DNA of 64,000 nucleotides, taken from NCBI GenBank assembly GCA_029964075.1, contig CM057149.1, positions 1,746,465-1,810,464 of the forward strand, written 5' to 3'. The translations under genes were made by a program, and so were the position numbers. Numbering within the stretch: the stretch's first letter is position 1; each line of letters starts with the position of its first letter. This document shows positions 60,146-64,000 of this stretch, one piece after another. This stretch comes from Patiria pectinifera. Taxonomy: Eukaryota; Echinodermata; Asteroidea; Valvatida; Asterinidae. The notes under the pieces are model-generated. The model saw only the letters and a program-made list of their open reading frames with translations, made no database searches and was not told the DNA's origin.

Positions 60146-62490
60146 AGCTATGTCTTAGTGGGCTCATGCTTATCTGATTTTGTTACATGACACTGTGAAC
60201 ATTTCGATATGCCCATAGATCAATGCAGGTTATTCCCAATGCAAGAACCCATTTAGATTGTTATTTATTTTTTAAATAAAACAAGCATTTGATTTTATCT
60301 TTCAAGGTACATGTAGCTCCAGACCTAGCTTAAATAAACACTTGCCAAATGTAACTTTGCGGTATACTCCATGGTGGCAGTGTAGGCCCACAAGGTTTTT
60401 TTCAAGCACAATCAGGTGGGGTTTAAAAAAGAAATATAATTTGTCTAACTTTTCTGTCCTGAAGTTTGAAGAAATTATCTCCAACACTTAATATGGCATT
60501 TGTGTAAATCTATGCATCTACATGCAAAGACTCCTGATGTTTGAAACTATCCAGCCATACACCACAACTGCTTACACAGTACATGTTCATGTAGTTACCT
60601 AAAATGTCAAACGTGCTGCATGACACTGTGATCGTAGCTATACAAGCAATCCATGGCATATTGCCAGTTACTGGAGGAACATTTATATGACACCTTACAA
60701 CTTTGTTGACTTGAATGGGAACAAGCAAATTGGATAGAAACTGTTTCATGTGAATAGTTTTTAGCACAAGTGCAGTTTATATTGCAGGATTGCCTTTTCA
60801 GAGGTTTGACTAGTTTTACCAAGTATGAGTATATACATACATATATTTTTTAAGTACTGTAAAGTGAAACTACGTACATGTACAGTTCTGCATTCATGGG
60901 TATGTACCAGTATACTTTTTTTGACAATTTCTTCATTGCTTTGATGTTCTGCATTGACTGGATTCAGCATAGGTAAACAATTGTATCAAGGAATTTTCAC
61001 ACACATGTACATGCATCAAGTGGAAAATAACTATGAAATATATAGATGGAACAGGGGTCAATAAGATAAATAAATCAAGTACATTTAACCAAATGAGAGG
61101 CGCTCTGGCAACAGGAGATAGAACTGGGCAGAGGTCAAATGAGGATTTGCAGGTATGAGAAAAGAGATCAATTCTCCTTACAATACTGCTCGTTGCACTT
61201 TGATCGGACACTCCGTTGACAAGTAGGGCTGCTTAAAGTTCATTTATTGACATGTCAAAAAAGTAAAATACTGAGAAAAAGGTCTTTAAAGTTTCGAGAT
61301 TTGTAGGGAAAACCAAAGATGCCAAATGTACCAGGTAGTCCTTAACATATGTGTAGATTATGAAAGTTATAAGAAAATAAATGCAAATCTGAAAGATCAC
61401 ATAAATCTCTAAATCTGAAAATCAAAAACAAACTCAACTAAGCAGCCCCATTTGGTTTTTTGCATTGACATGTATCTCCAGTATGACCTGACCTGTGCCC
61501 CGTTCCATCTCATTTTGCAAGAACCCCTCACAAATATATTAATTTGAGAATGTATCTTTTCAATGTATAGTAAAGATCATGTAGTCGGTGAAGAGAAGTA
61601 TAGATGTAGTATTGTATCTTGTACTCAACTGAGCATGCTATTGATGTAGTATAAAGGAAATGAACATTTTGTTTGTGTTTTTCTTTGTTACCAGATAGAA
61701 ATACACTATATCAAAAGGTTGGTTCTCATCCTAGGTAGTTATATAAACCTTTGACTTTACTTCTCATGCCACATAACATTTTTCTTTTGGATAGAAATGA
61801 CAGTTGCATGCTGCAGTGTATGTGTACATAAACAGAAGATAAATCTGGCTGAGAAATGTTTATATTTCTAAGTATAATATTCTCAAGTTTTATTAATTAA
61901 AATGTAAGATTTATTTCATTATTAACGGTTGATTTGTGTATAATTCGGTATAATGAAATCGATATGAGCATCAATATGCATGTTTAAAACAATTTATATC
62001 AAGATTAATAAATACCAAAATGAACTAAATGGGGATCGAGATGATAAATATGTGCAAAGTACATCAATTATTTCATTATAAAAGTGTATATCAGTCTAAG
62101 ATTTTAATAAGTCTTTGTTGCTGGAAACATGTTTGCATTGCGCTTGTTATAAGATCAGTTTCAACATTTTTAATGATTTGTAATAATAATCTTATTACTG
62201 AAACCTTTTATATTACTATAAATGTATTTGCAAAAGTAACTATTTTTGTAAAAAAGGCCTTTTTATAATTTGTGACTTTTTTCGAACTCATTGGGATTTC
62301 TGAAAATTTTATATAATTCTGATGTTGGATTTACACAGCTTTCTACAGGCCAATTTAAAAGACAGCTTTGTGTTTGTATAAGGACTCACAAGGCATTTGA
62401 AAATCAGTTACCAATATCACTAGTAATCAAAGCTCTTTTCACAAATATCCCTCCAATGTTTTGATTCTCAACATTAAAATGCTTTAAAGC
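60146..62490. other. Downstream AT-rich DNA, unassigned
   Basis: No gene, exon or TIR pair recognised. Small open frames here have no motif. Confidence 0.4.
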
Positions 62491-62494
62491 CAGA

Positions 62495-63030
62495 GTCCAT
62501 CATTTGCAGCTACCCAAAAAGTAACTGGCTAATTATTGTTGAAAAACATACTTGGTTGAAATATAGTAAGGGGACTAAACTCCCTGTGAAATTATTCTTT
62601 CTGGCAAGCTGTCATTTTGCAGAAATCAACAAAAGAAGGGCTTTCCAACGGTGCTTCTTAAGAAGCACCGTAGGAAATTCAAATAAGGAGTTTGTTTTGT
62701 TATTTGGCGAAACGCGCGCAAGCATTGGCATGAAGCACGCGCGCTTGATTGCTATAATTCGTCGGATCAGTGGGCGACATCGCCTAGCTGCAATTGGCTC
62801 AGTGAGAACGTGTCTCGGACGCTGAATTCAGGCACAATTCAAAACATGATTCAGCAACTTTTGATTTGAAATTGAGATCCTAGAATGTTGTTTTTCTCTT
62901 AATATACATGTATAGCTAAAGCTGAGCTGAAACTTCATCAGGTTAGTTGTTCAGTACCCTTCTTTAGATCTTGAGCAGGGTTTTGTTGCTTCCAACGAAC
63001 AAAATGCACAAATTGCAAATGATGGACTAC
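62495..63030. mobile_element. Possible MITE with AGTCCATCATTTGCA ends
   Basis: AGTCCATCATTTGCA at 62495 is inverted at 63015 (TGCAAATGATGGACT). Inside lie a 22-bp perfect palindrome CGGTGCTTCTTAAGAAGCACCG (about 62650) and a CpG-rich part with GCGCGC words. Class not determined. Confidence 0.5.
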
Positions 63031-64000
63031 AGCGATCAAAGAAATTCAAAAAAATTGATGCAGTTTCCTATTGCCTGTAATTTGAGTGATAATGATGATT
63101 TCTATTCAAGTTATATTTGATATATAATCTTATTTGATTTTTGACTTGCATCCATTTTTTTATGAGTATTATAATCTTGCCTTGAATGTATTAAAGGAAA
63201 GACAACTGTAATTACTGTGTGTACATGTACTTCTTTGACTTCTTGTACCAAACAATATCCTTATACAGTTTAGGGGGTTAATTTAGTTATTAGTAGTATA
63301 TTTTTAATCGCACGATAACCATTTCAAGAAGCCTTCATAACAGTCAAGTAGTTGGTCAACTTTTCAGTCATTCATGGAAATACATGTGTATAACTAGTAT
63401 TTAAAAAAACCCCAAGTTCCAAGTGGTACAATCTACGGCGGCCGGGTAACGTGAAGACAGCTATACGACACCGTCTGTGCACCAGAGAGTACAGAAAACA
63501 AAAAGGAATGGGGCGTGATCTAATATGCAAAAATATGCAAATTTAACGCATGCGCAACAGTGTTTGCAAAAACCAGGCTTTGAATGCAAAGCTGTAATAC
63601 TTAAAGACATGTATCTGAAAGACAAGGCGGGCTTGCATTTTTGTAACCCTATTGGTTGTAGGAGCCTGTAGTGTGTGTGTACTACCCGAGCACGACCTGG
63701 TTTCACCTAAAAAAAAATGCATGTCGCTGGATTGTCTATACATTTAGGCTCCACTAGTTTTCCTCCCCTGTTACATCCGACGTGTACAATTTTGTGACTT
63801 CTGGACGCATCCCTTAATGCCTTTTACCCTCTTAGAGTGATTGAAAGCAAACTACCTATCCAACAAATGAGAATACAATGTAGTTTGAACTCATTTTGAA
63901 TGATAATTGTGTGACAAATGCGCGGTTAAGAGGCAACAGGGACAGAAAAAATGTCGCACTTTGGACCCAAACTTTATAGTATGCCCCAATGCTGTTTGCT
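63031..64000. other. Downstream DNA, unassigned
   Basis: No gene recognised. Nothing ties it to other repeats of the window. Confidence 0.4.

Overview
The window reads as animal genomic DNA, probably from a marine invertebrate and perhaps an echinoderm, hemichordate or cephalochordate. One gene of at least 46 kb is split into about 19 short exons with GT/AG introns. The introns are packed with LINEs, short TIR elements, foldback elements and ACATGTAC/CCGGTA simple sequence. The species cannot be fixed from the sequence alone.

One host gene is visible, on the + strand, from the start codon at 12271 to the stop at 58519. The 19 exons join in phase without a frameshift into about 1,052 codons (about 1,044 if the shorter exon 11 is used). 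The product is a PEST-family, non-receptor protein tyrosine phosphatase of the PTPN12/PTPN18/PTPN22 group. Exons 1-10 encode the catalytic domain, with KNRYKDI, a WPD loop with D199, HCSAGCGRTG with C231, and QTRDQY with Q282. WPD and Cys numbering match human PTP-PEST (D199, C231). Exons 11-19 encode a long Pro/Ser/Lys-rich tail with repeated tyrosine motifs, ending in the short C-terminal homology motif of the family. The 3' UTR carries AATAAA signals at 59785 and 59929.

Upstream (1-11975) no host gene is visible. This part is a nest of mobile DNA: Mutator-like MITEs with perfect 9-bp target duplications, a Harbinger-like MITE inside one of them, an old LINE split by two foldback elements, and several element families whose arms are minisatellites (62-bp unit; TTTCGAGGGAACGAAATAAT unit; CGATCGGTGATG unit). 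One foldback element ends about 300 bp before the start codon.

Intron 2 holds a three-level nest: an old CR1-like LINE interrupted by a hAT-like MITE, by a younger LINE and by a further insert, with the younger LINE itself interrupted by a Harbinger-like MITE. Intron 7, which cuts the codon after the catalytic cysteine, holds a nearly full-length decayed LINE inside an older copy of the same Harbinger-like MITE. Intron 4 has a 444-bp foldback MITE six bases behind the splice donor. Intron 6 has long palindromes and a 330-bp G-rich tract. Intron 14 has a dispersed TGTCACGCGAGTCAC motif, two MITEs and an old LINE. Downstream of 59950 there are only repeat relics and unassigned AT-rich DNA. No RNA gene, CRISPR array or complete transposase was found.
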